A stretch of DNA of 42,924 bases. It comes from an uncultured Chthonomonas sp. Its GTDB lineage: Bacteria > Armatimonadota > Chthonomonadetes > Chthonomonadales > Chthonomonadaceae. Position 1 is the first letter of the stretch. Each line of letters begins with the position of its first letter. Shown here in pieces: positions 1-8,387 of this stretch. Both the position numbers and the translations under genes were made by a program. The notes under the pieces were generated by a model. It saw nothing but the letters and a program-made list of their open reading frames with translations. It was not told the origin of the DNA and did not search any database. The DNA is taken from NCBI GenBank assembly GCA_903919615.1, contig CAIXIX010000468.1:1-42924 (forward strand), read 5' to 3'.

Positions 1-1
1 C

Positions 2-352
2 GAGGGTCTCGACCTACTTTTCATCGAGAATGTAGGCAATTTGGTTTGCCCGGCATCCTATGATCTCGGCGAAAGCATTCGTGTGGTTCTTCTCTCGGTA
101 ACAGAGGGTGAGGATAAGCCGCTAAAGTATCCAACAATTTTCAAAGATATCGATCTGGCCATAGTGACAAAGGTTGATCTAGCGCCTTATCTCGACTATA
201 ACCTGAATCAGGCAATCGAAAACATCCATAACGTCGCACCTCAGGCTGATGTCATCACCCTGTCTTCGAAAACGGGAGACGGGATTGAGGAGTGGTACCG
301 CTTCCTCAACGCGAGAGCATTCAGCCGCACCAGTGAACAGGGGGCTGTATGA
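2..352 (+). CDS. hypB: Hydrogenase nickel-incorporation GTPase HypB (C-terminal part)
   Basis: HypB is a GTPase that, with HypA, delivers nickel to the large subunit of [NiFe] hydrogenase. The window opens inside the gene. The frame is open from base 2 and reads through the highly conserved HypB block [20 protein letters not shown]. The guanine-specificity motif appears as TKVD at about bases 167-178, and the C-terminal region reads [15 protein letters not shown]. The N-terminal P-loop and any His-rich stretch lie outside the window. The stop overlaps the hypF start (ATGA, 349-352), so the two genes are translationally coupled. The TTG at base 41 is an internal leucine, not a start. The family call is secure; only completeness is unknown. 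Confidence 0.95.
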   Translation, partial: EGLDLLFIENVGNLVCPASYDLGESIRVVLLSVTEGEDKPLKYPTIFKDIDLAIVTKVDLAPYLDYNLNQAIENIHNVAPQADVITLSSKTGDGIEEWYRFLNARAFSRTSEQGAV

Positions 353-2661
353 CGGTCCCCCGCACATACGGACGGATGCGGATCGTTGTTCGAGGAGTTG
401 TACAGGGAGTCGGGTTTCGGCCGACGGTGTATCTGATTGCGCGCGAATTGGGCCTTACGGGCTGGGTATCGAACTCCGCCCAGGGTGCGACCATCGAGGT
501 AGAGGGCGATCCCGAACGGATGAACGCTCTCCTGATGCGGCTCAGCACAGATCTGCCGCCGCCTGCCTGCATACACAATATGGAGCCTACAACGCTCGAA
601 CCTGCAGGTTACACGAGCTTTACGATTCGGGAGAGCACGGACACCGGCGCCAAGCGTGCGCTAGTGCTGCCGGACCTTGCAACCTGCCCCGATTGTCTGC
701 GCGAGCTGTTGGATCCGGCCGATCGACGCTACCTTTACCCTTTTCTTAATTGCACGCATTGTGGTCCGCGATATACGATTCTAAACTCCCTGCCCTACGA
801 CAGGGCAAACACAACGATGAGTAGTTTCGTGCTCTGCCCGGCATGTCGCGAAGAGTACGAAGACCCGCGAAACCGAAGGTTTCACGCCCAGCCAACTGCA
901 TGCCCGGACTGCGGTCCGCAGTTAGCGCTTCTCGATGCTGGCGGGAGACCGATCGCAACGCGACATGAAGCGTTGCTAACCACGGCAGAGGCAATTCGCG
1001 CTGGTTGCATCGTTGCCATAAAAGGCATAGGCGGGTTCCACCTCGTTTGCGATGCGTGTAACTCCGATGCGGTTCTAACCCTTCGAGCGCGCAAGCACAG
1101 AGAGGCGAAACCGTTTGCGATAATGGCGCCGAATGTACCGTGGATTGAGACCGTCTGTCGCATATCCGACCTGGAACGTCGCCTGCTTCGAAGCGCGGAA
1201 GCTCCCATCGTGCTGTTAGCTCGAATGTCTCCTGCGGACGGTTTGATCTCTTCAGAAGTGGCGCCAAATCTGCCATCCCTTGGCGTGATGCTTCCCTACG
1301 CACCCCTGCACCATCTGCTGGTGCGTGAGCTTGGGTTCCCGATAATCGCCACAAGTGGAAACCTTCGCGATGAGCCGATCTGCACCGACAACGACGATGC
1401 ACTTACGCGTCTCGCCGGTATCGCGGATCTCTTTTTGATGCACGATAGGACAATTGCTCGCCCAGTAGATGACTCGCTTATCCGCGTGCTCGTTGGCCGC
1501 GAAATGATGGTTCGACGAGCCCGAGGCTATGCCCCGCTGCCGCTTCAGATGCCTGCAGCTTCGGCGCCCATGCTTGCGGTCGGAGCGCACCTGAAGAATA
1601 CGATCGGAATTGCATTCGGCGGTAATGCCTTTCTCAGCCAGCACGTTGGCGATCTCGAAACGCTGCAGGCGACCCGACTATTCCAAAACGAGATTTCCGA
1701 TCTCTGCGGCATCTACGAGGTGAAGCCCGAGCTAATCATATCGGATCGCCATCCAGACTACTTTTCGACACAGTTTGCTGAGGAACTTGCCGGTAGATTT
1801 AATGTACCGTTATATCAGGTACAGCACCACCATGCCCACGTGCTTGCGTGCTGTACTGAAAACGAAGTAATGGGGATTGTGACGGGGTACGCGTGGGATG
1901 GCGTTGGGTATAGCGATGACGGAACTGTGTGGGGTGGCGAAACTCTCACGGTTGAAGGTGTAGATTACAGGCGTGCGGGAGCGCTGCGCTCTTTCCGGCT
2001 TCCCGGTGGAGACGCAGCAGCACGAGAGCCAAGACGCAGCGCAGCAGGCATTCTGTTTTCGCTCAAACATGAAGTCGACTTTCCAGAAGCAGCTTCCTGG
2101 TTTCGAGACGGCGAACATTACGCACTTCAGCAGATGCTGGAGCGCGGCTTTAACTCTCCCCTCACTACCAGCGCGGGCAGATTGTTCGATGCAGTAAGCT
2201 GCATCACCGGCCTGCGAACGATATCAAATTACGAAGGGCAGGCTGCGGTCGAATTGGAGGCAGTAGGCAAGGCGCATTTGCCTTCCTGGAGCGGCAACGC
2301 ATACGTTATGCCGATTGTCGCCGCGCCCGATGAACCGTGCGTACTTGACTGGGGTCCCATGTTCAAGGCGGCAATTGCAGACGTAAAATCAGGAATTACG
2401 GTTGGAGAGATCTCGTGCCGATTCCACTCGTGTCTGGCCGATGCAATCACACAATCGGCCATAGTGATTGGCAATGAAACGGTTGCACTGACAGGCGGCT
2501 GCTTTCAGAACGGACTGCTGTTAACGCTCACTGTCGAGCGGTTGCAGCGTGCGGGATTGCGTCCGATCTGGCATCAGCGTGTTCCGCCGGGAGATGGGAG
2601 TATCTCCCTGGGGCAATTGGCAGCGGGCGCAGCGCTGATGAAACGAAAGGAAGAAAACTAA
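349..2661 (+). CDS. hypF: Carbamoyltransferase HypF
   Basis: HypF converts carbamoyl phosphate to a thiocarboxamide on the C-terminal cysteine of HypE, the source of the cyanide ligands of the [NiFe] hydrogenase iron. The 770-aa length is normal for the family. Domains in order: acylphosphatase-like (about residues 10-95, [14 protein letters not shown]); two zinc fingers with cysteines at 113, 116, 135, 138 and 163, 166, 185, 188 (C-x2-C-x18-C-x2-C twice); a YrdC-like domain (about 205-390, [14 protein letters not shown]); and a Kae1/HypF carbamoyltransferase domain with HHHAH and [11 protein letters not shown]. All expected motifs are intact. The ATG overlaps the hypB stop, and the TAA shares one base with the ATG of hypC (TAATG). 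It is part of a polycistronic hyp unit. Confidence 0.98.
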   Translation: MTVPRTYGRMRIVVRGVVQGVGFRPTVYLIARELGLTGWVSNSAQGATIEVEGDPERMNALLMRLSTDLPPPACIHNMEPTTLEPAGYTSFTIRESTDTGAKRALVLPDLATCPDCLRELLDPADRRYLYPFLNCTHCGPRYTILNSLPYDRANTTMSSFVLCPACREEYEDPRNRRFHAQPTACPDCGPQLALLDAGGRPIATRHEALLTTAEAIRAGCIVAIKGIGGFHLVCDACNSDAVLTLRARKHREAKPFAIMAPNVPWIETVCRISDLERRLLRSAEAPIVLLARMSPADGLISSEVAPNLPSLGVMLPYAPLHHLLVRELGFPIIATSGNLRDEPICTDNDDALTRLAGIADLFLMHDRTIARPVDDSLIRVLVGREMMVRRARGYAPLPLQMPAASAPMLAVGAHLKNTIGIAFGGNAFLSQHVGDLETLQATRLFQNEISDLCGIYEVKPELIISDRHPDYFSTQFAEELAGRFNVPLYQVQHHHAHVLACCTENEVMGIVTGYAWDGVGYSDDGTVWGGETLTVEGVDYRRAGALRSFRLPGGDAAAREPRRSAAGILFSLKHEVDFPEAASWFRDGEHYALQQMLERGFNSPLTTSAGRLFDAVSCITGLRTISNYEGQAAVELEAVGKAHLPSWSGNAYVMPIVAAPDEPCVLDWGPMFKAAIADVKSGITVGEISCRFHSCLADAITQSAIVIGNETVALTGGCFQNGLLLTLTVERLQRAGLRPIWHQRVPPGDGSISLGQLAAGAALMKRKEEN

Positions 2662-2915
2662 TGTGTCTTGCAATTCCGGGGCGCATCATTTCGATTTCAG
2701 CAGGCGACGGCACGGGAGCTACTGCATTGGTCGATTTCGGCGGTGTAGAACGTGAAGTTAGTCTGGCATGTCTCCCAGAGGCTGAAATAGGCCAGTACGT
2801 TCTGGTTCACGTTGGCATCGCATTGGAAATCGTCTCGGACGAGGAGGCGCAAGAGGTCTTCTGCTATCTTGAGAAGATCGGGGAATTGGCGGAGCAGATT
2901 GGTGAGAGCCAATGA
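2661..2915 (+). CDS. hypC: Hydrogenase assembly chaperone HypC/HupF
   Basis: Small chaperone (84 aa, normal length). It binds HypD and carries the Fe(CN)2CO unit to the hydrogenase large-subunit precursor. The protein begins with the diagnostic MCLAIPGRI, in which Cys2 is the essential conserved residue for HypD and iron binding. The rest is the OB-fold-like beta-barrel segment ([20 protein letters not shown], then [15 protein letters not shown]). The gene overlaps hypF by one base at its start and hypD by four bases (ATGA) at its end, which fits stoichiometric co-translation with its partner HypD. HypC and HybG paralogs cannot be separated by sequence alone, so which hydrogenase it serves is unknown. 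Confidence 0.97.
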   Translation: MCLAIPGRIISISAGDGTGATALVDFGGVEREVSLACLPEAEIGQYVLVHVGIALEIVSDEEAQEVFCYLEKIGELAEQIGESQ

Positions 2916-4012
2916 AATATCGAGACGAGTATCGGGATCCAGATGCTGTTAGCGGTTACGTCGATGCATTGAACAGCATCACAACGAAGCCGTGGACGAT
3001 CATGGAGATCTGTGGTGGCCAGACCCATGCGATCGTACGGTACGGCATCGACAGGCTGCTGCCAGAGCTAATAACTCTGGTCCACGGTCCGGGATGCCCC
3101 GTTTGCGTTACGCCAATGGAGATGGTGGATCGCGCCTGCGAGATCGCCGCCTTACCAAACGTTACGTTCTGCTCCTTTGGCGACATGCTTCGCGTGCCAG
3201 GCGCTGAAACGGACCTGCTGCAGGTTAAGGCTCGAGGTGGCGATGTGCGGATCGTCTATTCACCGCTCGATGCCGTCAAGCTGGCAGCTCAGCTTATGGA
3301 TCGCGAAGTGGTGTTCTTCGCCGTAGGCTTCGAAACTACCGCCCCGGCGAATGCCCTCGCGGTGCATCAGGCGAAACTGTTGGGACTCAAGAATTTTTCC
3401 GTGCTCGTCTCGCACGTGCTAGTACCACCCGCCATGGAGGCGATTCTCTCCTCTCCGAGCTGCCGCGTACAGGGTTTTCTGGCCGCAGGGCACGTCTGTT
3501 CCGTAATGGGCACACAAGAGTACGTCCCGCTTGCCGAGCGGTACAAAACTCCCATCGTCGTTACCGGCTTCGAACCGCTCGATATTCTTCAGGGCCTAAC
3601 GATGTGCGTTCAGCAGCTTGAAAACGGCAGATATGAAGTCGAAAACCAGTATGCGCGCGTCGTTCGACGCGACGGCAATGTGGTGGCTCAAGAGCTAATG
3701 CAGAAGGTGTTCAAGGTTACCGAGCGGCACTGGAGAGGCATTGGCGACATTCCGCAAAGCGGGCTTGGGCTATCGGATGCGTATGCAGACTTTGATGCCG
3801 ATACTCGATTTCCTGCCGTGGCTGATACCGTATCCAAAGCGCGAGAGCTTGCCAGCCTGTGTATCAGCGGAGAGATAATGCAGGGGCTTAAGAAGCCGAC
3901 CGACTGCCCGGCATTTAATCGCGAGTGCTCGCCTGAGCATCCTCTCGGCGCGACCATGGTATCCACAGAAGGCGCCTGTTCCGCTTACTATCGATACCGG
4001 CGCAGAGGTTAG
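2912..4012 (+). CDS. hypD: Hydrogenase maturation protein HypD
   Basis: HypD is the [4Fe-4S] scaffold protein on which, with HypC, the Fe(CN)2CO centre is built using cyanide from HypE. The length of 366 aa is typical. Visible family motifs: [15 protein letters not shown] near the N terminus, [25 protein letters not shown], the [13 protein letters not shown] block, and the C-terminal cysteines that ligate the cluster ([20 protein letters not shown], then EGACSAYY). Nothing essential is missing. Its ATG overlaps the hypC stop, and hypE follows after 7 bases. It acts in the cytoplasm before the hydrogenase subunits are assembled. Confidence 0.98.
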   Translation: MKYRDEYRDPDAVSGYVDALNSITTKPWTIMEICGGQTHAIVRYGIDRLLPELITLVHGPGCPVCVTPMEMVDRACEIAALPNVTFCSFGDMLRVPGAETDLLQVKARGGDVRIVYSPLDAVKLAAQLMDREVVFFAVGFETTAPANALAVHQAKLLGLKNFSVLVSHVLVPPAMEAILSSPSCRVQGFLAAGHVCSVMGTQEYVPLAERYKTPIVVTGFEPLDILQGLTMCVQQLENGRYEVENQYARVVRRDGNVVAQELMQKVFKVTERHWRGIGDIPQSGLGLSDAYADFDADTRFPAVADTVSKARELASLCISGEIMQGLKKPTDCPAFNRECSPEHPLGATMVSTEGACSAYYRYRRRG

Positions 4013-4019
4013 ATAAGAC

Positions 4020-5078
4020 ATGACTGAAATAATCGAATTTTCTCTTAGTTGTCCGGCGCCGAAAGGCCATCCCGAGTGCGTGGTGATGGCGCATGGCGGC
4101 GGCGGCAGGATGATGCACCGTCTGATCGAAGAGGTCTTTGTTGGCGCGTTTGCCAATCCGCTGCTCGAGGCGCGCCACGATAGCGCCGTCCTTGACGTGG
4201 GCGGCGCCTCTCGCATTGCGTTCACCACAGATAGTTATGTAGTGAAGCCACTCTTTTTCAGAGGCGGAGATATTGGGTCAATCGCGGTTAACGGAACGGT
4301 AAATGACCTTGCGATGTCTGGCGCCAGGCCACGGTGGATAAGCGCAGGATTCATCATTGAAGAAGGCTTTCCTCTCGCAGACTTACGTCGAATCGCCGTA
4401 TCGATGCGTGAAACAGCAGATATTGCGGGCGTACAAATTGTTACCGGCGATACAAAGGTGGTGGATCGTGGCAAGGGCGACGGCGTGTTCATCAACACGG
4501 CTGGAGTTGGAATTGTATCGCATAACCTGACGCTTAATCCGGCGGAAGTGCAGGCTGGCGATGTTATTTTGCTCTCCGGCGATATTGGCAGACACGGAAT
4601 CGCAATCATGCTGGAGCGCGAAGGCCTGAACATGCAGAGCGCCATCGATAGCGATTGCGCCTGCGTCGCAGGGGCCGCGTTGAAATTAATCACCGCGGGC
4701 ATACCGGTCCACTGCATGCGAGACCTCACCCGTGGTGGACTGGCATCCTCTCTCGTAGAGATCTCCGAAGTGAGTAACCTACACTTGCGAGTAATCGAGA
4801 CTGCGATCCCGGTTCGCGACGACGTCCGAACCGCATGCGAACTTCTGGGCTTCGATCCGCTCTATATCGCGAATGAAGGCAGGTTCATAGCTATCGTGCC
4901 ACAGGAGTATGCTGAGCAATCACTTCAACTACTTCGAAGTGATCCGGTATCAGCAGGAGCCGCAATAATAGGGCGCGTGCTGCCAGATTCTGATGGCATT
5001 GTGACTATGGTTACGGAGATCGGTTCCAGCCGGGTCATCGATATGCTGAGCGGGGAGCAGCTTCCGAGGATTTGTTAA
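4020..5078 (+). CDS. hypE: Hydrogenase expression/formation protein HypE
   Basis: HypE dehydrates the thiocarboxamide that HypF places on its C-terminal cysteine, in an ATP-dependent step giving a thiocyanate that donates CN to iron on HypCD. The 352-aa protein has the PurM/AIR-synthase fold. Visible features are the N-terminal glycine-rich [46 protein letters not shown], the ATP-domain segment [15 protein letters not shown], and the diagnostic C-terminal PRIC with the acceptor cysteine as the last residue (Cys352). It is the last gene of the hyp run. No strong intrinsic terminator follows; a palindromic repeat starts about 70 bases downstream. No hydrogenase structural gene is in the window. 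Confidence 0.98.
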   Translation: MTEIIEFSLSCPAPKGHPECVVMAHGGGGRMMHRLIEEVFVGAFANPLLEARHDSAVLDVGGASRIAFTTDSYVVKPLFFRGGDIGSIAVNGTVNDLAMSGARPRWISAGFIIEEGFPLADLRRIAVSMRETADIAGVQIVTGDTKVVDRGKGDGVFINTAGVGIVSHNLTLNPAEVQAGDVILLSGDIGRHGIAIMLEREGLNMQSAIDSDCACVAGAALKLITAGIPVHCMRDLTRGGLASSLVEISEVSNLHLRVIETAIPVRDDVRTACELLGFDPLYIANEGRFIAIVPQEYAEQSLQLLRSDPVSAGAAIIGRVLPDSDGIVTMVTEIGSSRVIDMLSGEQLPRIC

Positions 5079-5147
5079 AATTAGGCAGGTTTAAGGTGTT
5101 AGGTTTTTGGGTGTTAAGACGGAAATCACGGCTGCGGTTGGATGTGC

Positions 5148-5218
5148 AAGTCCCTCTCCACGGCAAGAGCAAATCAAAGGCCAGCACTGCCTGTGAATCC
5201 GTGGAGAGGGATTTAGGG
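5148..5218 (+). repeat. Palindromic interspersed element, copy A
   Basis: The left arm AAGTCCCTCTCCACGG (5148-5163) pairs with the right arm CCGTGGAGAGGGATTT (5199-5214), with one G-T style mismatch. About 35 unrelated bases lie between them, and AGGG(TG) follows the right arm. The same arms recur at 10805-10871 and, inverted, at 11115-11187. The stem is preserved although the innermost bases differ between copies. There is no U-tract, so it is unlikely to be a simple terminator. It lies in the 367-base gap between hypE and the next gene. Confidence 0.8.
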
Positions 5219-5397
5219 TGAGGACCGCATTTCCGCACTTCGCGCAGGATAAACAGGTTGTAAGATGGCTGCTTGCTGCGACCGCGACTTGCACAAGCCC
5301 ATCATGAGTACAGCGAGCGACGAACTCATATCGAGAGCACCCGAACAACCTTAACAGAGACATAGGAAAGTTGTTGCTGGTACATTCTGCAACTTGC

Positions 5398-5439
5398 TGC
5401 TATAATGCACGCATTCTGTCTGGGTAGTTTTAGGGGAGA
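5398..5439 (+). promoter_or_regulatory. Extended -10 promoter and RBS of the stalk-domain gene
   Basis: TGC-TATAAT (5398-5406) is a consensus extended -10 element. No good -35 hexamer is visible 16-18 bases upstream, as is usual for extended -10 promoters. The ribosome-binding site AGGGGAGA (5432-5439) precedes the ATG at 5446 by six bases. The predicted leader is about 33 bases. This makes 5446 an independent transcription unit rather than the end of the hyp operon. Confidence 0.6.
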
Positions 5440-5445
5440 TCTTGC

Positions 5446-6156
5446 ATGAGAACCACGCGTGGATTCCGGGTAGTTGTTGCAGCAAGCGGCCTGCTTGTTG
5501 TCTCTGGCGCAGGTTGGGCATTGCAGAATGTATCCAGAGTACTTGTTGAGGGTCAGCTTGCTTCCACCGACGTGCGGGTGATTAATGGCAAGACCTATGT
5601 GCCATTGAAGGACATCGCAACGGCGCTGCACCTGAACGTCATCGCAAGTGGCGACAGCATCAACCTCACTCGATCTGGCGGAGCAAATCAGGTCGAGGGT
5701 CTGCATGGCACGATTGCCGGTCCCGAAGTCTTTACAGGCAAATGGCGCTTCTGGGCACGTTCTGTGCAGCAGGTCGACTCCTATACCGCGAAGTACAGTT
5801 CGGATCATGAGACATTCGCTCCGCGCAATCCGGGCGATACGCTTTATGTTGTCGATTGCAAAATAAAGAACGCGCAGACAAAGAACCAGGAGATGATAAT
5901 GACGCAGCGTCAGGCTGGCCACACCGCCCTGACGGACGACATGGAGCACTCCTATCAGCCGCTCGGTTACGATGCGCACAACGAGAACGGCCCTTACGGC
6001 GGCCCCACCCTGCTGCCTGGCGCCGCAGGCGAATATGCGGTCATTTTCAGCGCTCCAAAAGGGATCAATCTCTCTAGCTTTGTGGTAACGATCTTCAGCC
6101 AGCCCGGTGATAACGACAAGGGAACAGACCTGCGGATTACTATACCAAAGCAGTAG
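5446..6156 (+). CDS. Secreted stalk-domain (Cu amine oxidase N-terminal-like) protein
   Basis: A 236-aa exported protein of unknown exact role. Residues 1-27 form a signal peptide (Arg-rich start, then a hydrophobic run ending near GWALQN). Residues about 30-75 match the stalk or copper-amine-oxidase-N1 fold, with the hallmark DVRVINGKTYVPLKDIATAL. These domains are structural adhesion or presentation modules and do not imply amine oxidase activity. The remainder (about 90-236) looks like a secreted beta-sandwich of the DUF4352/telokin-like type (DTLYVVDCKIKNA, then a proline/glycine-rich loop and AGEYAVIFSAPKG). The start is fixed by a strong RBS and an extended -10 promoter. The gene is monocistronic. 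The N-terminal domain call is good; the C-terminal one is tentative. Confidence 0.75.
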   Translation: MRTTRGFRVVVAASGLLVVSGAGWALQNVSRVLVEGQLASTDVRVINGKTYVPLKDIATALHLNVIASGDSINLTRSGGANQVEGLHGTIAGPEVFTGKWRFWARSVQQVDSYTAKYSSDHETFAPRNPGDTLYVVDCKIKNAQTKNQEMIMTQRQAGHTALTDDMEHSYQPLGYDAHNENGPYGGPTLLPGAAGEYAVIFSAPKGINLSSFVVTIFSQPGDNDKGTDLRITIPKQ

Positions 6157-6592
6157 GGACGAAGAGGTGTTGGGTTTTAGGTTTTAGGTAGGCAACCTAG
6201 CCTAACGGATGAATCCGCCACCTGCCTCGCAGGGAAGTGCGCGGGCGGCGCGGGAAGTACGCCGCGAGGAAGCGGTGCGCCAGCGAGCCGTCATGTCAAA
6301 AGAACATAAGCGACTGGTGAGATCCCCCTCCTGCCAGTGCAGACAACTTCCATCAACAGGACACTTCCCATCTAGCACGCCTGAGGCTCACGTCGTAATG
6401 ACGTGTCTGGTGAGCGCTTCTTTGTTCGATGATCACCATGGTCGCCACCATCCAAAGGAGCATCACCAGTCCTGGTCTTCTTGTAATTCCGTCTAAGAAT
6501 CTGCCTTTGACGGTGAGCGGCGATAGGTACGAAATGTGTTCGCTCCGGATGCAAATTCCGTGCTATTAGCGCACAATTACGGCCGTAGAATA
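6157..6592. other. 436-base intergenic region, no convincing gene
   Basis: Between the stalk-protein stop and the GNAT gene. It begins with a GT-rich stretch (6165-6190) sharing AGGTGTTRGGTTTT with 5094-5107 downstream of hypE. An open frame at 6209-6496 lacks an RBS and any recognisable domain, so it is not annotated as a gene. No tRNA, terminator or strong promoter was seen. Confidence 0.6.
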
Positions 6593-7060
6593 CTAAATGC
6601 TTTTCTCAAAATACACGCTGTTAGGGTCTTTGGTGTAGTCGCCGAAGGGGCCGCGCCGGGTAAAGCCGGCGCGCTCGTATAACCGGATTGCGTCCGTTTG
6701 GTAGATTCCGGTTTCGAGTCTCAGAACAGAGATCCCGCTCTCAGCAGCGTGCTCTTCGAGGCGCTGTAACATTGCACGGCCCAACCCCTGACCGCGGAAT
6801 TCTGACCGGACAAACATTCTCTTTAACTCTCCGTACGCGGGATTCTCTGTGTCAAAATATTTAATCCCCCCGCATCCAGCCGGTTTCCCATCGACTCGCG
6901 TTACGAAGAAGTAGACATTATCGCGAATGAGCTTATCGACGCTGAATGCGTGTCGGCTCTCTTCAGGGTAGTCGTGCTGATGCAGAGCCTCATCCAATTC
7001 CGATATCAACTGAACCGCATCCGGCGTGTCGGGGCGCTCCATGTGAATATCGATTTCCAT
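6593..7060 (-). CDS. GNAT family N-acetyltransferase
   Basis: A 155-aa acetyl-CoA-dependent acyltransferase of the GNAT superfamily; the substrate is unknown. The acetyl-CoA binding motif A is clear: LKRMFVRSEFRGQGLGRAML (R-x2-G-x-G/A type). It is followed by LRLETGIYQTDAIRLYERAGF, the usual motif B, and a C-terminal YFEKSI. The length is typical for a single-domain GNAT. It starts 15 bases after the stop of the upstream minus-strand esterase, so the two are probably co-transcribed. The RBS in front of the chosen ATG is weak; an in-frame ATG at 7042 is the alternative start. Confidence 0.88.
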   Translation of the reverse strand: MEIDIHMERPDTPDAVQLISELDEALHQHDYPEESRHAFSVDKLIRDNVYFFVTRVDGKPAGCGGIKYFDTENPAYGELKRMFVRSEFRGQGLGRAMLQRLEEHAAESGISVLRLETGIYQTDAIRLYERAGFTRRGPFGDYTKDPNSVYFEKSI

Positions 7061-7075
7061 TAATTCAGGACCATT

Positions 7076-8263
7076 CTACCGGAACAACCGGGGCGTAAAG
7101 TCGATAAGATAGTCTCGCCAATTGAGCCATGTGTGGCCGCCGGCAGACTCGTGGTAGATCACGTCAAAACCATATTTCTTATACATGGCAACGGTGGCTG
7201 TGTTGGTTGCAAACAGGAAATCCTCTTTGCCGATCCCGAACCAAAAAAGTTTCAGCCCTTTCTTTGTGTCCGGGCTCTGGAGAACTGCGCGGTGCTCCAC
7301 CGCCCAGGGGAACTCAGCAGGTGGTGTCGTTGCGGCCCTTGCTTGACCAAACGGAACGATGCCAAACAGCCCAGAGCTGTAAACTCCCACGTATGCAAAC
7401 GCGTCCGGCTTTGTCGCCATTGCATTTAGTGTCTGAAAACCACCCATCGAAAGTCCGGCGATCGCTCGATCGGCGCGGTCATTCTTCGTCCTGTAATGCG
7501 ATTCCACATAGGGCATTACGTCGCCAACAAAGTCCCTTGTGAATTCGTCTGGTGCCGGGAGCGGGCTGCCCGGTCCAAACGATCGCGTGTGTCCTGCCGG
7601 CATCACGACGATCATTGGTTTTGCCTTGCCTGCTGCAATCAAATTATCAAATATGAACCCTGCGCGGCCCACGGTCGTCCAGGCGTCGTCCGTATCGCCT
7701 GCTCCATGCAGCAGATAGAATACGGGGTATTTCGCGCTGACCTTTTCGTAACCCGGCGGAGTGTAGATGTGCATCCGGCGATCGAAGCCGAGCCTGCTGG
7801 AATGGTAGGTTATTACAGCGACCGCGCCGTGTGGAACTTCGCGGGTGTCCATCAGTTCCGAGCCCGGCACGACACTGAGGGACCAGGCATTGCCAACCGA
7901 CTCTGTAGTCGCTCCATTTTTCGGATCGAGAGTAGCTACGCCATCCACCTGGAACGTATATCGATATGCTCCCGGAGTCACTGGATCTGTCGTAAGCTCC
8001 CAGATTCCGTCCTTGTCGCGTCGCATAGCGCCACCTTTTACCTTATCGAAAGGAATATCTCCGGCATTTAAACGCACACTGGAGGCCTTTGGCGCAAGGA
8101 TCTTGAATGTGATTGTATGGTCGGGCGAGACTACCGGGGAATTGAAATCTGGAGGCCGGGCCGCGGGTGGCTGACCTATTGCCGGCCCAACCGCCCAGAT
8201 GCCTAGAAAACATGCGGATATGAAGAGTGTTGGTCGCGAGGATAGGCAACGCTGCTGTAACAT
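7076..8263 (-). CDS. Secreted esterase (putative feruloyl/enterochelin esterase-like, esterase D family)
   Basis: A 395-aa alpha/beta-hydrolase of the PF00756 (esterase D) family. Residues 1-30 form a signal peptide (FISACFLGIWAVGPAIGQ). Residues about 45-135 form an E-set/CBM48-like beta-sandwich (ITFKILAPKASSVRLNAGDI, then AYRYTFQVDG), and the catalytic domain follows (HIYTPPGYEKVSAKYPVFYL). The nucleophile is Ser272 in GLSMGG and the probable catalytic His is His377 in GGHTW. Relatives act on feruloylated xylan or enterochelin-type esters. The divergent GH9 gene makes a plant cell-wall role likely. The start is chosen at 8263 because AAAGGAG lies 6 bases upstream; the frame continues another 87 codons, but those would lack an RBS and run into the GH9 coding sequence. 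Confidence 0.85.
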   Translation of the reverse strand: MLQQRCLSSRPTLFISACFLGIWAVGPAIGQPPAARPPDFNSPVVSPDHTITFKILAPKASSVRLNAGDIPFDKVKGGAMRRDKDGIWELTTDPVTPGAYRYTFQVDGVATLDPKNGATTESVGNAWSLSVVPGSELMDTREVPHGAVAVITYHSSRLGFDRRMHIYTPPGYEKVSAKYPVFYLLHGAGDTDDAWTTVGRAGFIFDNLIAAGKAKPMIVVMPAGHTRSFGPGSPLPAPDEFTRDFVGDVMPYVESHYRTKNDRADRAIAGLSMGGFQTLNAMATKPDAFAYVGVYSSGLFGIVPFGQARAATTPPAEFPWAVEHRAVLQSPDTKKGLKLFWFGIGKEDFLFATNTATVAMYKKYGFDVIYHESAGGHTWLNWRDYLIDFTPRLFR

Positions 8264-8387
8264 GGTACGCTCCTTTGATGGCTGCCGCGCCCCGGCTAAA
8301 GCCAGTCGGACACGTTTCATCAAGAGTTTACCCTGCGTTCCAAGTGTTGCCATGCTTCCACGGAGAAGTGCAGCGAGGAGGCTCAAA

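Noticed and set aside
5326-5979. 217-codon minus-strand frame antisense to the stalk-protein gene
   Set aside because: It is a shadow of the plus-strand gene, which has a promoter, RBS, signal peptide and recognisable domain.
6209-6496. 95-codon open frame after the stalk-protein gene
   Set aside because: No RBS, no recognisable domain, composition unlike the coding genes; treated as intergenic.
8199-8387. N-terminal extension of the GH9 frame
   Set aside because: It would overlap the divergent esterase start and signal peptide; the TTG at 8388 has a perfect AGGAGG site and gives a signal peptide at once.
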